Shown: positions 52,231-59,826, counted from the first letter of the stretch. The stretch: DNA of 64,000 nt from Haloferax sp. Atlit-12N (GCF_003383095.1 NZ_PSYW01000001.1:1054001-1118000); one strand, 5' to 3'. A program made the numbers and translations. The notes: generated by a model not told the origin, from the letters alone.

Positions 52231-52710
52231 TCAGACCGAGAACTCGAAGAGGTCGTCGCCGACGTGGTGGATGGACTCGACGACCTTGCCGGAGTCGCCG
52301 ACGAGGTCCGCACCGTCTTCGAGCGCGCGGCCCACGGCGAGCACCTTGCCGTGGGTCTCCTCGGCGATGACGACGAGGTCGCCCGCCTCGATGGTGTCGT
52401 CGGCCTCGGTGATGCCGGGGCGCATCACGTCGGCCCCGCTGGAGACGAACGAGACCGCGCCTGCGTCGACCGTGACGACGTTCGTCGTCGGCGGGAACTG
52501 GTTCGCGCCCTTGACCGTGAGAAACGGCTGGTCGTCGACGTACATGACTGCCGGCTCGCCGTCGACGAGGACGACCTCGTAGTCGGCGTCGGCGAACTCG
52601 ACCGCCTCGAACGCGTCGCCGTCGAGGGCGACGCCGAGGGACGATTCGATGGAGTCGCACAGCGCGTCGATTTCGTCGCTTCGGAGGTGGTGGCGAGACT
52701 TGACCTTCAT
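52231..52710 (-). CDS. PUA-domain RNA-binding protein
   Basis: 159 residues of the archaeal PUA family. It begins MKVKSRHHLRSDEIDALCDSIESSLG, with the PUA domain in the second half (FPPTTNVVTVDAGAVSFVSSGADVMRPGI...AGDLVVIAEETHGKVLAVGRAL). Members bind RNA and relate to pseudouridine/translation factors such as MCT-1. GATTTATCGG lies about 28 bases upstream. It converges on the DUF1028 gene. Confidence 0.88.
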   Translation of the reverse strand: MKVKSRHHLRSDEIDALCDSIESSLGVALDGDAFEAVEFADADYEVVLVDGEPAVMYVDDQPFLTVKGANQFPPTTNVVTVDAGAVSFVSSGADVMRPGITEADDTIEAGDLVVIAEETHGKVLAVGRALEDGADLVGDSGKVVESIHHVGDDLFEFSV

Positions 52711-52878
52711 ACCGGGTCGTGGACGCTCACGGCCGATAAATCGACCGCTCCGCATCGAGTGGTCGGCGACGCCGCCCGGAGTCTGACGGGCGCGACCCGA
52801 CCTGCCCCGTTGATGTCTGACGCGCGTCAGACTGTGACAGGATAAACTGCTAAGTACGATTGGGTCTACTCCAACGAT

Positions 52879-53181
52879 ATGTGGCGCTCCCGGACGAACG
52901 GGGACCGGAAACGTGTCGTGTGCATCGCATGCGGTGACGCGGTCCTCCGGTCGGCGGCGCGCGAGTACGACAAAGAGGGGAACCGCTGGGAACGGCACGG
53001 CAAGCGGTTCGAACACCTCTGTAAGGCCTGTTATCGGGGGCTCTGTCACCAGCCCCGCGAGGAGCTCGAAGGCCTCCTCATCGACATCGAAGAACACAGC
53101 ATCTCCAACGAGGAGTTCCTGCTTCGCTACTTCGACGCGGTCAAAGAGCGGTACGAATCGCCCGGCGAGCGCGGCCGCTGA
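52879..53181 (+). CDS. Small zinc-ribbon-like protein (DUF7562-like)
   Basis: 100 residues with CIAC (Cys15, Cys18) and CKAC (Cys48, Cys51), which probably bind one zinc, and REYDKEGNRWERHGKRFEHLC between. The C-terminal part is helical and acidic. A TAAACT box is upstream. I recall homologues as DUF7562 in haloarchaea. It lies upstream of the RNase R gene in the same direction. Confidence 0.75.
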   Translation: MWRSRTNGDRKRVVCIACGDAVLRSAAREYDKEGNRWERHGKRFEHLCKACYRGLCHQPREELEGLLIDIEEHSISNEEFLLRYFDAVKERYESPGERGR

Positions 53182-53301
53182 GGACGTAGCCGTCGGACCG
53201 TCGCCAAGGCGGCCGAGGTCGTGGTCGCGAGCGATATCGTTTCCTTCTGGTCGCGGGTCGTGCCCGACACTCATTTCTCCCTGCCCCGTCTAGTCGGGGC
53301 T

Positions 53302-54621
53302 ATGTCAGACGACGCGCAGGCGTACGCCGGGACCGCCGAAGGGCAAGGACCGGTGGAGATAGACGCCGAACTCGCGCGACACCTCCAGAACAAGCGCGAG
53401 GACCTGTTCGAGGAGTTCGAGATTCGAGACAAGTTCCCGCCGGAAGTCCTCTCGGAGGCGCGTGCGCGCACCGACGGCGTCCACGAGGAGATCGAAGACG
53501 AGTTGGAACACCGCAAGGACCTCCGAGATCTCACGACGTGGACGACAGACCCCGTCGACGCCCAGGACTTCGACGACGCCCTGAGCATCCGCGAGAACGA
53601 GGAGACGTACACGCTGTGGGTCCACATCGCCGACGTGACCCACTACGTCCACCCCGGCTCGGAGATGTGGGCCGAGGCCGTCAAGCGCGGGAACACCGTC
53701 TACCTCCCCGCCTACACCATCCACATGCTTCCGCCGGCGCTGGCCGAGACGGTCTGTTCTCTCGTCCCCGAGGAGGACCGCCTCGCCCACACCGTCGAGA
53801 TGGAGATCAAGAAGGACACGCTCTCGTTCGAGTCTATCGACATCTACAAGTCCGTCATCCACTCCAACGAACGGCTCACCTACACGCAATGTGAAAACCG
53901 GCTGGAAGACCCCGACCTCCCCCTCCACGAGGAGAACTCCCTCGTCTTCGACCTCGCGGACCAACTCCACGAACAGCGCAAGGAAGACGGCTCGCTCGTT
54001 CTCAACCCGAGCCGGGACCGCGCCCACACCATCATCGAGGAGTGCATGCTGAAGGCGAACAAGGCCGTCACGCACGAACTCATGTGGAACCGCGGCGTCG
54101 AGGCGATGTACCGCGTCCACCCGCAGCCGACTCCCGACCAGTGGGACAAGGCGCTCCGCGAAATCACCGAACTCGACGGCGTGAGCATCAAGTCCACGTC
54201 GTGGGACGAACCGCGGAAGGCCGTCAACGACGCCTTGGAGAGCGCGAACTCCCGCACGCTGAACAAGATTCAGCGCGCCGTGCTGAAGGTCATGCCCCGC
54301 GCGAAGTACATGAACGACCCCTTCGGCGGCCACTACGCGCTCAACTTCGACATCTACGGCCACTTCACCTCGCCCATCCGGCGGCTGTCGGACCTCATCA
54401 ACCACTGGATCGTCCACGAAAACGACGTGCCCGAAGACCTCGTCGAACTCTGCGACCGCGCCTCGGACCGTCAGAAGGACGCCGAGACGGCCGAGCGGCT
54501 CTATAAGCAGTTCCTCCAAGAGGTCGGCTTAGACCCCTACGCCGTCAACAACCGCGGTATCGTCACCGTCGACGACGACGGCGAGGTCATCGACGAAAAC
54601 GGCCTCCCGCCGCGCGAATAA
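53302..54621 (+). CDS. rnr: RNase R-like exoribonuclease (RNB domain)
   Basis: 439 residues consisting mainly of the RNB catalytic domain, without the cold-shock and S1 domains of bacterial RNase R. The metal-binding DPVDAQDFDDAL is at residues 83-94, and HFTSPIRRLSDLINHW is the conserved RNB end. From memory, H. volcanii has a single RNB-only RNase R as its exoribonuclease, and this protein fits. ATG 53302 is preferred over an upstream in-frame ATG that would add 27 unrelated residues. Confidence 0.94.
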   Translation: MSDDAQAYAGTAEGQGPVEIDAELARHLQNKREDLFEEFEIRDKFPPEVLSEARARTDGVHEEIEDELEHRKDLRDLTTWTTDPVDAQDFDDALSIRENEETYTLWVHIADVTHYVHPGSEMWAEAVKRGNTVYLPAYTIHMLPPALAETVCSLVPEEDRLAHTVEMEIKKDTLSFESIDIYKSVIHSNERLTYTQCENRLEDPDLPLHEENSLVFDLADQLHEQRKEDGSLVLNPSRDRAHTIIEECMLKANKAVTHELMWNRGVEAMYRVHPQPTPDQWDKALREITELDGVSIKSTSWDEPRKAVNDALESANSRTLNKIQRAVLKVMPRAKYMNDPFGGHYALNFDIYGHFTSPIRRLSDLINHWIVHENDVPEDLVELCDRASDRQKDAETAERLYKQFLQEVGLDPYAVNNRGIVTVDDDGEVIDENGLPPRE

Positions 54622-54763
54622 CCGAGACGGGCACTCGTCGCGCAACTACTCGTTTTTGGCCGACGAGAACTCACCGGCCGCTACTGGCGAGATGGGCGCG
54701 GAGTGACGGACTCGTAACTGAGAGACTGAAGCGGTAGACCGCGTCCCACCGTCGTCGGCCGCG

Positions 54764-55003
54764 TTACTCCTCTTGTTTGTGCGTGAACAGCAGCACGTCG
54801 CCGTCGTGCTGGGTCACACAGAGGTCGAGCATCATGCTCAGTTCGAGACTGTTGTAGTCGTTTTCGCAGACGACCAAGTCGTCGAACGGTTTCTCACAGG
54901 CCGGACAGGCGATAGAGACGGTGTTCTGGTAGGTGGTGACGCCGCCGCTCGACTCGTAGGGCGTGAGCGACGACCGGAGTTCGTCGAGTTCCTCGTCGTT
55001 CAT
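54764..55003 (-). CDS. Small zinc-finger protein (DUF7385-like)
   Basis: 79 residues. CPAC (Cys33, Cys36) with a later Cys at 46 and Cys62 gives a zinc-site pattern, followed by LDLCVTQHDGDVLLFTH. The TACPAC...LLLFTH style matches a haloarchaeal family labelled DUF7385/flagella cluster protein in databases (from memory). TATAAT is centred about 27 bases upstream of ATG 55001-55003, fixing a leaderless start. Confidence 0.75.
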   Translation of the reverse strand: MNDEELDELRSSLTPYESSGGVTTYQNTVSIACPACEKPFDDLVVCENDYNSLELSMMLDLCVTQHDGDVLLFTHKQEE

Positions 55004-55085
55004 GGACGTGTTGTGCGCGCGGCGTGCGTATAATTCTTCACGGTCGGACACCGGTCACCGTCAGAGACGACTCACGATTCTCGAC

Positions 55086-55460
55086 TCACGGCTGCCCGGC
55101 GTCGTCCAACCCACAGGCCCACCGGAAGTGCGGGTGGACCCACGACAACCCCGCCGCGTTGGCCTCAACCCACGACGACGGGTCGCTCAGCCGACGCGAC
55201 AGCACCTCCGCGCGCTCTTCATGCGTTCCCTCCCGGTCGAAGGGTATCAGTTCGAGCGTCCGCGACGCGGGGTTGAAGAAGACCGCCCGCTCGGTGTCCT
55301 CATCGAGTCCGACCAGCCGCGACCCGTTGGCGTCCTTCTGGAGGAGCGCCTGCGCCATCCGGTGTTGGTGGACCCCGCGGCGCGTCTCGCGGAGTTTCGA
55401 GACGATGGCTCGAAAGAGGGCCGTCGGGTCCGACGGGGGTTCGCCTCGTCGTGTTTCCAT
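55086..55460 (-). CDS. Hypothetical haloarchaeal protein
   Basis: 124 residues, soluble, helical start TALFRAIVSKLRETRRGVHQHRMAQALLQ then LVGLDEDTERAVFFNP and WVEANAAGLSWVHPHFRWACGL. One cysteine only, no motif. CTCTTACCG about 28 bases upstream is a likely promoter. I do not recognise a family; codon usage is normal for the genome. Confidence 0.6.
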   Translation of the reverse strand: METRRGEPPSDPTALFRAIVSKLRETRRGVHQHRMAQALLQKDANGSRLVGLDEDTERAVFFNPASRTLELIPFDREGTHEERAEVLSRRLSDPSSWVEANAAGLSWVHPHFRWACGLDDAGQP

Positions 55461-55555
55461 ACCGACGGCCTCGGAGCGAGACGGTAAGAGGGTCCGCCAT
55501 GAGCGGGGTGAAAGTGTAGGATTCAGCGGAAGTGAACGCTCGGTAATCGATGCCG

Positions 55556-55756
55556 CTACGGAGAGTAACGCTTGAACAGCGGGACGAACGGTTTGAGGAG
55601 GACGAGCCCGACTCCGAGAAAGACGTAGAGCGTCGCTTCATCCGGGAGCCCAAACTGACGAAGACCCAGCGTAACTCCGAGTGCGATGAGAACGTAAACC
55701 CAAAAGACTGCGACGACCGGACCGTATCCCTGGGTTGACGCCGGTGTCTCGAACAT
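55556..55756 (-). CDS. Small two-helix membrane protein
   Basis: 66 residues with helices at about 12-33 (GPVVAVFWVYVLIALGVTLGL) and 43-62 (LYVFLGVGLVLLKPFVPLF). TTCACTAACC lies about 28 bases before the ATG. It is the last ordinary-looking gene before the putative provirus junction. No function is known. Confidence 0.55.
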   Translation of the reverse strand: MFETPASTQGYGPVVAVFWVYVLIALGVTLGLRQFGLPDEATLYVFLGVGLVLLKPFVPLFKRYSP

Positions 55757-55831
55757 TGGTCGCTCTTGACGCGTGGTTAGTGAAAGTCTTGTGCCAGAAC
55801 TGACGGGGAGTCGGTTCCGGTACCTTGGTGA

Positions 55832-55851
55832 TTCAAATCCCCGCTCAGACA
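55832..55851 (+). other. tRNA 3'-end-like half (candidate att core)
   Basis: TTCAAAT (T-loop), CCCCG (3' side of a T-stem) and CTCAGAC plus A (3' acceptor strand and discriminator) follow one another exactly as in a tRNA 3' end, but the 5' part needed to pair is not present upstream. Integrases often use such cores. Confidence 0.45.
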
Positions 55852-55879
55852 GTCACGATTTCGATGATACTGAGGTGTC

Positions 55880-55907
55880 GAGACGGAGTCCTACGGACTC
55901 ACGTCTC
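55880..55907. repeat. Strong hairpin near the integrase
   Basis: GAGACG-GAGTCC (55880-55891) pairs with GGACTC-A-CGTCTC (55895-55907) with one bulged A and a TAC loop. No T-run follows. Confidence 0.7.
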
Positions 55908-55932
55908 TCCGGACGGTGTCGTCAGAAAGTAG

Positions 55933-56027
55933 TGGACTCGCGGGGTCCCCACGAGCGAAGCGAGTGGGGGCAAGCGAGTCCATTGACTGAGGGAGTGAAA
56001 CGACCGAAGGAAATGGACTCGCGGGGG
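55933..56027. repeat. GGACTCGCGGGG direct and inverted repeats
   Basis: TGGACTCGCGGGG is found at 55933-55945 and 56014-56026. An inverted GCGAGTCCA is at 55974-55982, with a CCCCAC/GTGGGG stem between the first and the inverted copy. Confidence 0.75.
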
Positions 56028-56041
56028 AGTGTTAGTTGGGT

Positions 56042-57049
56042 TCATGATGGCAGGTGTTCCTTTCTGACTTCCATTTTCTCGCGGGCGGTGCGCGCGTCGT
56101 AGTGCTGGTACAGGATTTCGAGCGACACGTCGGAGCGTTCCGAGATGATTTCCGGCTCGACATCCCGCGACAGGTAGTGCGTGATGTGTCCTCGACGAAC
56201 CGCGTGGGGCGACTTCGACGACGGACACTTGTTCGGCAACCCGTGCGTGCCGCGGGCTTCGCAGGCCGATGGGTCACGGTCGTGTGGGCAGGGAAGGCCG
56301 TACTCACACGGTTGGGTTGCCTTGTTGACGATCTTGTACAGGGTGTCGCCCGTGATACGCCCGTAGCTCGTGGTGATGAGCGGACGACGCCCGTAGTCGT
56401 CGGTGACTTTGTGCCGGTTCTCGCTGATGTACTCCTGCAGGATGCGCATCCATTCAGGACCGATGAACACCCACCGTTCGCCCTTGTTCCCGTTCTTCAG
56501 CGGGGTATCGGACTCGGGTCGGTGGACGATCTGAATGGCGTGCTCGTCTTCGTTGAGGTCGCCAACATCCAGCCCGCGGACGGTTCCGCGGCGCATCCCC
56601 GTCCGCCAGATGAGCGCCATGACGGCGTGCATCCGGCTCGCGTAGTGGTAGCGGTCCAGATACTCCAGAATCGTCTCTGCAGTATCCGGCTCCAGATGGA
56701 TGTCGCGCGCCTCGGCTCCGTCGGGGAGTTCCGGCGCATGTAGCTTCTCGCGCAGTCCGTCCTCGACGGCGTCCAGGTCGCTCCAGAAATCGAGCGCCAT
56801 GCGGACGCTACTGAGTTGCTTCTGGAGCGTGATGGGCGCGATATCGCCCTGACGCCACGTAACGAAGTCGTTGAGCTTCCGTCCGGTGAGGTCGTTGAGG
56901 TTGTCGATGCCAGCGACCTCGCACCAGCGGAGGAAGTGATTCAGCCGTGTCTTCGCGTTCTGCAGGGTCGACTCGCGGACGCTCGGCTCGCGGTAGGCGA
57001 TGAACCGCTCGACGCCGTCCTCCGGAGAGAGTGGTTCGAGGTCAGTCAC
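56042..57049 (-). CDS. int: Tyrosine recombinase/integrase
   Basis: 335 residues from GTG 57047-57049. The N-terminal SAM-like core-binding domain (10-95) is followed by the catalytic domain: Arg in GMRRGTVRGL near 153, HAVRR with His282 and Arg285, and the nucleophile Tyr317 in LYQHYDAR. Between them Cys248, Cys254, Cys263 and Cys275 form a possible zinc-binding insertion. The start overlaps a short upstream frame (GTGA). It probably integrates the element that extends to the right, and could excise it. Confidence 0.93.
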   Translation of the reverse strand: MTDLEPLSPEDGVERFIAYREPSVRESTLQNAKTRLNHFLRWCEVAGIDNLNDLTGRKLNDFVTWRQGDIAPITLQKQLSSVRMALDFWSDLDAVEDGLREKLHAPELPDGAEARDIHLEPDTAETILEYLDRYHYASRMHAVMALIWRTGMRRGTVRGLDVGDLNEDEHAIQIVHRPESDTPLKNGNKGERWVFIGPEWMRILQEYISENRHKVTDDYGRRPLITTSYGRITGDTLYKIVNKATQPCEYGLPCPHDRDPSACEARGTHGLPNKCPSSKSPHAVRRGHITHYLSRDVEPEIISERSDVSLEILYQHYDARTAREKMEVRKEHLPS

Positions 57050-57123
57050 TCGAATACCTCCCGAACGGCAGTCTTACGTGCCTCGCGCCGCTGTCTGTCT
57101 TTGGGGGAGTGGGTACTTTCCAA
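57046..57123 (-). CDS. Possible 25-residue small basic protein coupled to int
   Basis: From TTG 57121-57123 the frame reads MESTHSPKDRQRREARKT... and ends with TGA overlapping the int GTG (GTGA). It continues in the same frame as the ribbon-helix-helix gene just upstream, separated by that gene's TAG. It could be a leader for int translation or the remnant of a longer regulator. Confidence 0.3.
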   Translation of the reverse strand: MESTHSPKDRQRREARKTAVREVFE

Positions 57124-57141
57124 GGCCTCCAGTCCCCCCTT

Positions 57142-57327
57142 CTAAGCGTCTACCTGTGGACTCTCGGTGAGCCGCAGGTCTGGTTCATCGAATGGCGAAT
57201 CTGGAGCTTGCTGAATGAGGTGACGGACGTACTCGGCACGACTCATTCCGTAGTTCTTGCTCTGCTCGTCGACTTTCTCGACCATCTCTGGCGGCATCGA
57301 GATGGTGACATTGACTGATAGCGCCAT
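57142..57327 (-). CDS. Ribbon-helix-helix (CopG-like) regulator
   Basis: 61 residues: beta strand SVNVTISMP, helix PEMVEKVDEQSKNYG, turn and helix MSRAEYVRHLIQQA, the standard RHH fold that binds DNA as a dimer. An acidic tail follows. It lies directly upstream of int on the same strand and is divergent from a second RHH gene, so it probably controls integration or the lysogenic state. Confidence 0.8.
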   Translation of the reverse strand: MALSVNVTISMPPEMVEKVDEQSKNYGMSRAEYVRHLIQQAPDSPFDEPDLRLTESPQVDA

Positions 57328-57437
57328 GCGTTCGACAGTATGTAAGCACCGTACTTATTACTTACTTCCTTACTGACTGTAGTGCTTAGATACTTTCTCC
57401 CTAAGGTATTCACTCATTGACTTACTAATTGAATACT
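57328..57437. promoter_or_regulatory. Divergent promoter/operator between two RHH regulators
   Basis: AT-rich 110-base gap with repeated TACTTA/CTTACT-type units: GTACTTATTACTTACTTCCTTACT near 57350-57375 and CTTACTAATTG near 57421-57431. Dimeric RHH repressors bind such short repeats cooperatively. Confidence 0.55.
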
Positions 57438-57662
57438 ATGAGTGCAACCTACGACAACGGGAATGGTGGGTCCCGAAATATTTCGATCAAGGTCGACGAC
57501 GACTTTGTCGAGGACTTTGACCGCGCCCTGAAGCAGGGACAGATCGAGGGTGACCTCCCGTTGGATATGTCTCGGAGTGAGGCGATTCGCCGACTGATGC
57601 GGAAAGCAATTGATGACCCAAGTCTGTTAGCGGAGGAAGATAAAAGCGAGAAGTCCCCATAA
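57438..57662 (+). CDS. Second ribbon-helix-helix regulator
   Basis: 74 residues. After a Gly/Asn-rich head the RHH unit is NISIKVDDDFVEDFDRALKQGQ and MSRSEAIRRLMRKAIDD. ATG 57438 is used; a TTG three codons earlier is possible. It is opposite to the first RHH gene with repeats between, an arrangement typical of a virus switch. Third codon positions are less GC-rich than in the chromosome, a sign of foreign origin. Confidence 0.75.
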   Translation: MSATYDNGNGGSRNISIKVDDDFVEDFDRALKQGQIEGDLPLDMSRSEAIRRLMRKAIDDPSLLAEEDKSEKSP

Positions 57663-57745
57663 AATAGATTAGATCTTCGTGGCTGGCACACTATCCGGAG
57701 CGAACCTTAAGCTAGCCAGATCGTGAAGTGGCGCTAAAATGAACG

Positions 57746-58018
57746 ATGTCAAGTAAGGAAGAGACGCTAAAAGAAGGTATAAAAGCAATACTTGCTGGTG
57801 GGGTTGCAGGTATTGTAGTGAAAGATACTGATCCGTCGCTCTGGATAGATCTTATAGTAGATTTATTTATTATTGTCATTATACTGTCGCTGTACGTTGC
57901 GGTAGAACACGCAGAAGGCATTTTCAATCTTAATTCAGATGACTCAGGTGAAAGTGTGAATCGCGATTTACGGCCGTATCGTGTACTCTCGTCTCGATCT
58001 GAAGAAAAACAAGAATAA
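57746..58018 (+). CDS. Orphan single-pass membrane protein, AT-rich
   Basis: 90 residues with a hydrophobic core SLWIDLIVDLFIIVIILSLYVAVEHAEG (about residues 33-58) and a charged tail. Codon usage is AT-rich (ata, aaa, tta), very unlike the chromosome. No family recognised. It is likely an element-borne accessory gene. Confidence 0.5.
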   Translation: MSSKEETLKEGIKAILAGGVAGIVVKDTDPSLWIDLIVDLFIIVIILSLYVAVEHAEGIFNLNSDDSGESVNRDLRPYRVLSSRSEEKQE

Positions 58019-58100
58019 TACTATATCAATCTTCCGTGTTTATTGAGGGTTTCAATAAGATGCTTCAAGTATACTTTTCTACTTACAGAATAATGATTAA

Positions 58101-58289
58101 ATGCTACCAAGAATCGGTAGCAAAAGTGGAATATATATGTTTACTGATATCTCACCGCCATCCACCGGCGTTCTAGTTGCAGGTGCGATGGTTATCTACG
58201 GTTTCCCGAGGTGGGCACTTTTCTTCGGAATTGTGTCTCTCGGTCTATGGACTGTAGTACAGTTGTATACTGCAGACTCTAGCGAATAG
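58101..58289 (+). CDS. Orphan two-helix membrane protein
   Basis: 62 residues with two hydrophobic segments (TGVLVAGAMVIYGF and WALFFGIVSLGLWTVVQLY). ATG 58101 follows a GTATAC box by about 29 bases; an internal ATG at 58137 closes a repeated 17-base motif. AT-rich codon usage. Not recognised. Confidence 0.4.
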   Translation: MLPRIGSKSGIYMFTDISPPSTGVLVAGAMVIYGFPRWALFFGIVSLGLWTVVQLYTADSSE

Positions 58290-58334
58290 AGCTGCAGCTT
58301 ATCTTGATAATTTTTTGAAAGTGGAATATATATG
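58123..58334. repeat. 17-base direct repeat AAAGTGGAATATATATG
   Basis: Identical copies at 58123-58139 and 58318-58334. Each ends in ATG; the second opens only a seven-codon frame (MTNNPDW). The unit contains a TATATA core. Confidence 0.8.
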
Positions 58335-58629
58335 ACCAATAACCCAGACTGGTAGTACAGTTGTTTGATAGTGGTTTCTAGGCCACTTCAGCCTGTTTGG
58401 TCATGGATGGTTCTTTTCTGGTGATCTCCGGAACCATGTGTAAGTAGCAATTGAACTGACTAATGTCTATCGGAGTTCCTCAACCTCAATAACATTGAAA
58501 AATAGTACTATAGGAAATTCTATTCCAAAGCACGAAATGGCCTCGAATACCTCATGACCACTTCTTTCTTTATTTCGCCCTTGTCAACGGCTTACCAGAT
58601 AGAGTTGAATTTCACTCATCTCCAGAGGA
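58290..58629. other. 340-base AT-rich region without a supportable gene
   Basis: Apart from the second copy of the 17-base repeat and a short AGTGG/CCACT inverted repeat near 58370-58387, I see nothing coding. It separates the rightward orphan genes from the leftward gene block. Confidence 0.5.
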
Positions 58630-59121
58630 CTAAAGCGACAATTGAGAACCGAGAGAGACAAGCTGACTGAGTAGGCTGAACACAGAGATTACTGCTGCAG
58701 TCGCAGACACAGTCAACACAATTCGAGAGTTTGCAGTATTTCGCTTGGCATCAATTCGGCCACCTACACGGTCAGCGAGGTCCTGAAGGTGATGAATCAT
58801 CTGAAGGAAATCTGCTTGGTAGTCTGGTACTGCGTACTGGGTGTCGCGAGGATGATCCCCCTGCTCGTACCTCTCAAATCTGGATAGATGAGACGTGAGC
58901 ACTGCCTCACGGGCAGTATAAATCTCGTCAAGGAAGTCGGCGTGGGTTGCTTCAAGGCCCCCAAGCGTCCGTGACGCTTCCAGTCCGGTCAAACCGATGG
59001 ACAGGTTACCAACTCGATTCTCTAATTCGATCAGGTCTGATTCGAGTTTACAGAGGTCGACCATGAACTGCTTAATTCCGTCGTCAACCTGAGCGGGCCG
59101 GCCCTCGAAGGTGAGCCGCAT
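58630..59121 (-). CDS. Coiled-coil protein with C-terminal membrane helix
   Basis: 163 residues from ATG 59119-59121 (or 173 from a TTG at 59151). The body is helical with heptad-like LESDLIELENRVGNLSIGLTGL and FLQMIHHLQDLADRVGG; the end IVLTVSATAAVISVFSLLSQLVSL is a membrane anchor. The tail-anchored coiled-coil layout is seen in virus membrane or lysis proteins, but no family was recognised. Codon usage is AT-richer than neighbours. Confidence 0.55.
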   Translation of the reverse strand: MRLTFEGRPAQVDDGIKQFMVDLCKLESDLIELENRVGNLSIGLTGLEASRTLGGLEATHADFLDEIYTAREAVLTSHLSRFERYEQGDHPRDTQYAVPDYQADFLQMIHHLQDLADRVGGRIDAKRNTANSRIVLTVSATAAVISVFSLLSQLVSLGSQLSL

Positions 59122-59209
59122 CGACGCAAGGGAACGGTGGTAATCCGTCAAGTGGTTACACCTACGGAAATCCGCTCGGTAAGCACCAATAAATCAATCG
59201 ACAGGAAAA

Positions 59210-59380
59210 TCAGTTAGAGAACCACGACCGAACGATTGCCGCGCAAGCGGGACAGGCGTGGCCACCGTCAGCGGCACCTACTGCACCTGGTGCCGCGGTG
59301 ATCTCAACGTAGTTGTATCCATCCGGACCGCTTATTTCGTCGCCACAGCGGTCGCAGTAGAGTCTCCTGATTGCCGTCAT
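59210..59380 (-). CDS. Small zinc-ribbon protein
   Basis: 56 residues with CDRC (Cys9, Cys12) and CPAC (Cys43, Cys46), a single zinc ribbon of the type often encoded by haloviruses. Its start overlaps the stop of the nuclease-like gene (ATGA), placing it in the same operon. Function unknown. Confidence 0.65.
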   Translation of the reverse strand: MTAIRRLYCDRCGDEISGPDGYNYVEITAAPGAVGAADGGHACPACAAIVRSWFSN

Positions 59381-59826
59381 GCAACTGTGTTCATCGGGAG
59401 TTTCTGTTGCTCCTCGAACTCCTCGTGACCCGCTTCGTTCCACCCACCAGCCTCACGCACCCATTTACTCACCGTCGACGGCTTCGCCCGACGAATCCGA
59501 ATCTCCCCCTTGTCGAAGTCGTAGAGGACGAACGCATACCACGCGACTCCCCGAGCGTCCGCCGCGAGTAGCGACCGAGTCTGGTCGTGTCGAAGTCGAA
59601 AGCGGCCATGCGCGGGATACTTCTCACCGATCCGCACGGAAGTTGACTTGACCTCGGTCTTCGCGCCGCTGTTGGGATGGACGCAATCGTACCAGGACGC
59701 GTCGTCCGGTCGGTGGTCGAGGCCGTAGACATCGGCGACCAACTCCTCGGCGAGCGTCGCGGTCTCACCGCTCTGCAGTCGCTCTTTCTGGTGCCGCGAG
59801 AGGTCGCGCATACGAACGATCTTCAT
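59377..59826 (-). CDS. PD-(D/E)XK nuclease-like protein
   Basis: 149 residues. A putative nuclease core is seen: Glu27/Glu28 in an N-terminal helix (LAEELVADVYG), Asp47 in WYDCVH, then TEVKST with Glu58 and Lys60, and a strand FVLYDFD. This D-x10-E-x-K spacing matches Holliday-junction-resolvase or Mrr-like enzymes. Operon overlaps on both sides. It could process virus DNA; activity is inferred from motif only. Confidence 0.5.
   Translation of the reverse strand: MKIVRMRDLSRHQKERLQSGETATLAEELVADVYGLDHRPDDASWYDCVHPNSGAKTEVKSTSVRIGEKYPAHGRFRLRHDQTRSLLAADARGVAWYAFVLYDFDKGEIRIRRAKPSTVSKWVREAGGWNEAGHEEFEEQQKLPMNTVA

Larger units (their letters stand above)
55757..56041. other. Probable attachment-site region beside the integrase
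   Basis: 285 bases without a gene. It contains a tRNA-3'-end-like sequence (55832-55851), a 12-base-stem hairpin (55880-55907) and four to five copies in both orientations of GGACTCGC (55895, 55934, 55974 inverted, 56015). The arrangement looks like core and arm sites for the adjacent integrase. Confidence 0.5.

Noticed and set aside
55757-55860. A complete tRNA gene
   Set aside because: Only the 3' portion is present; no matching acceptor 5' strand or anticodon arm upstream.
57429-57437. TTG start for the second RHH gene
   Set aside because: The ATG three codons later gives a normal N-terminus; the TTG adds nothing conserved.
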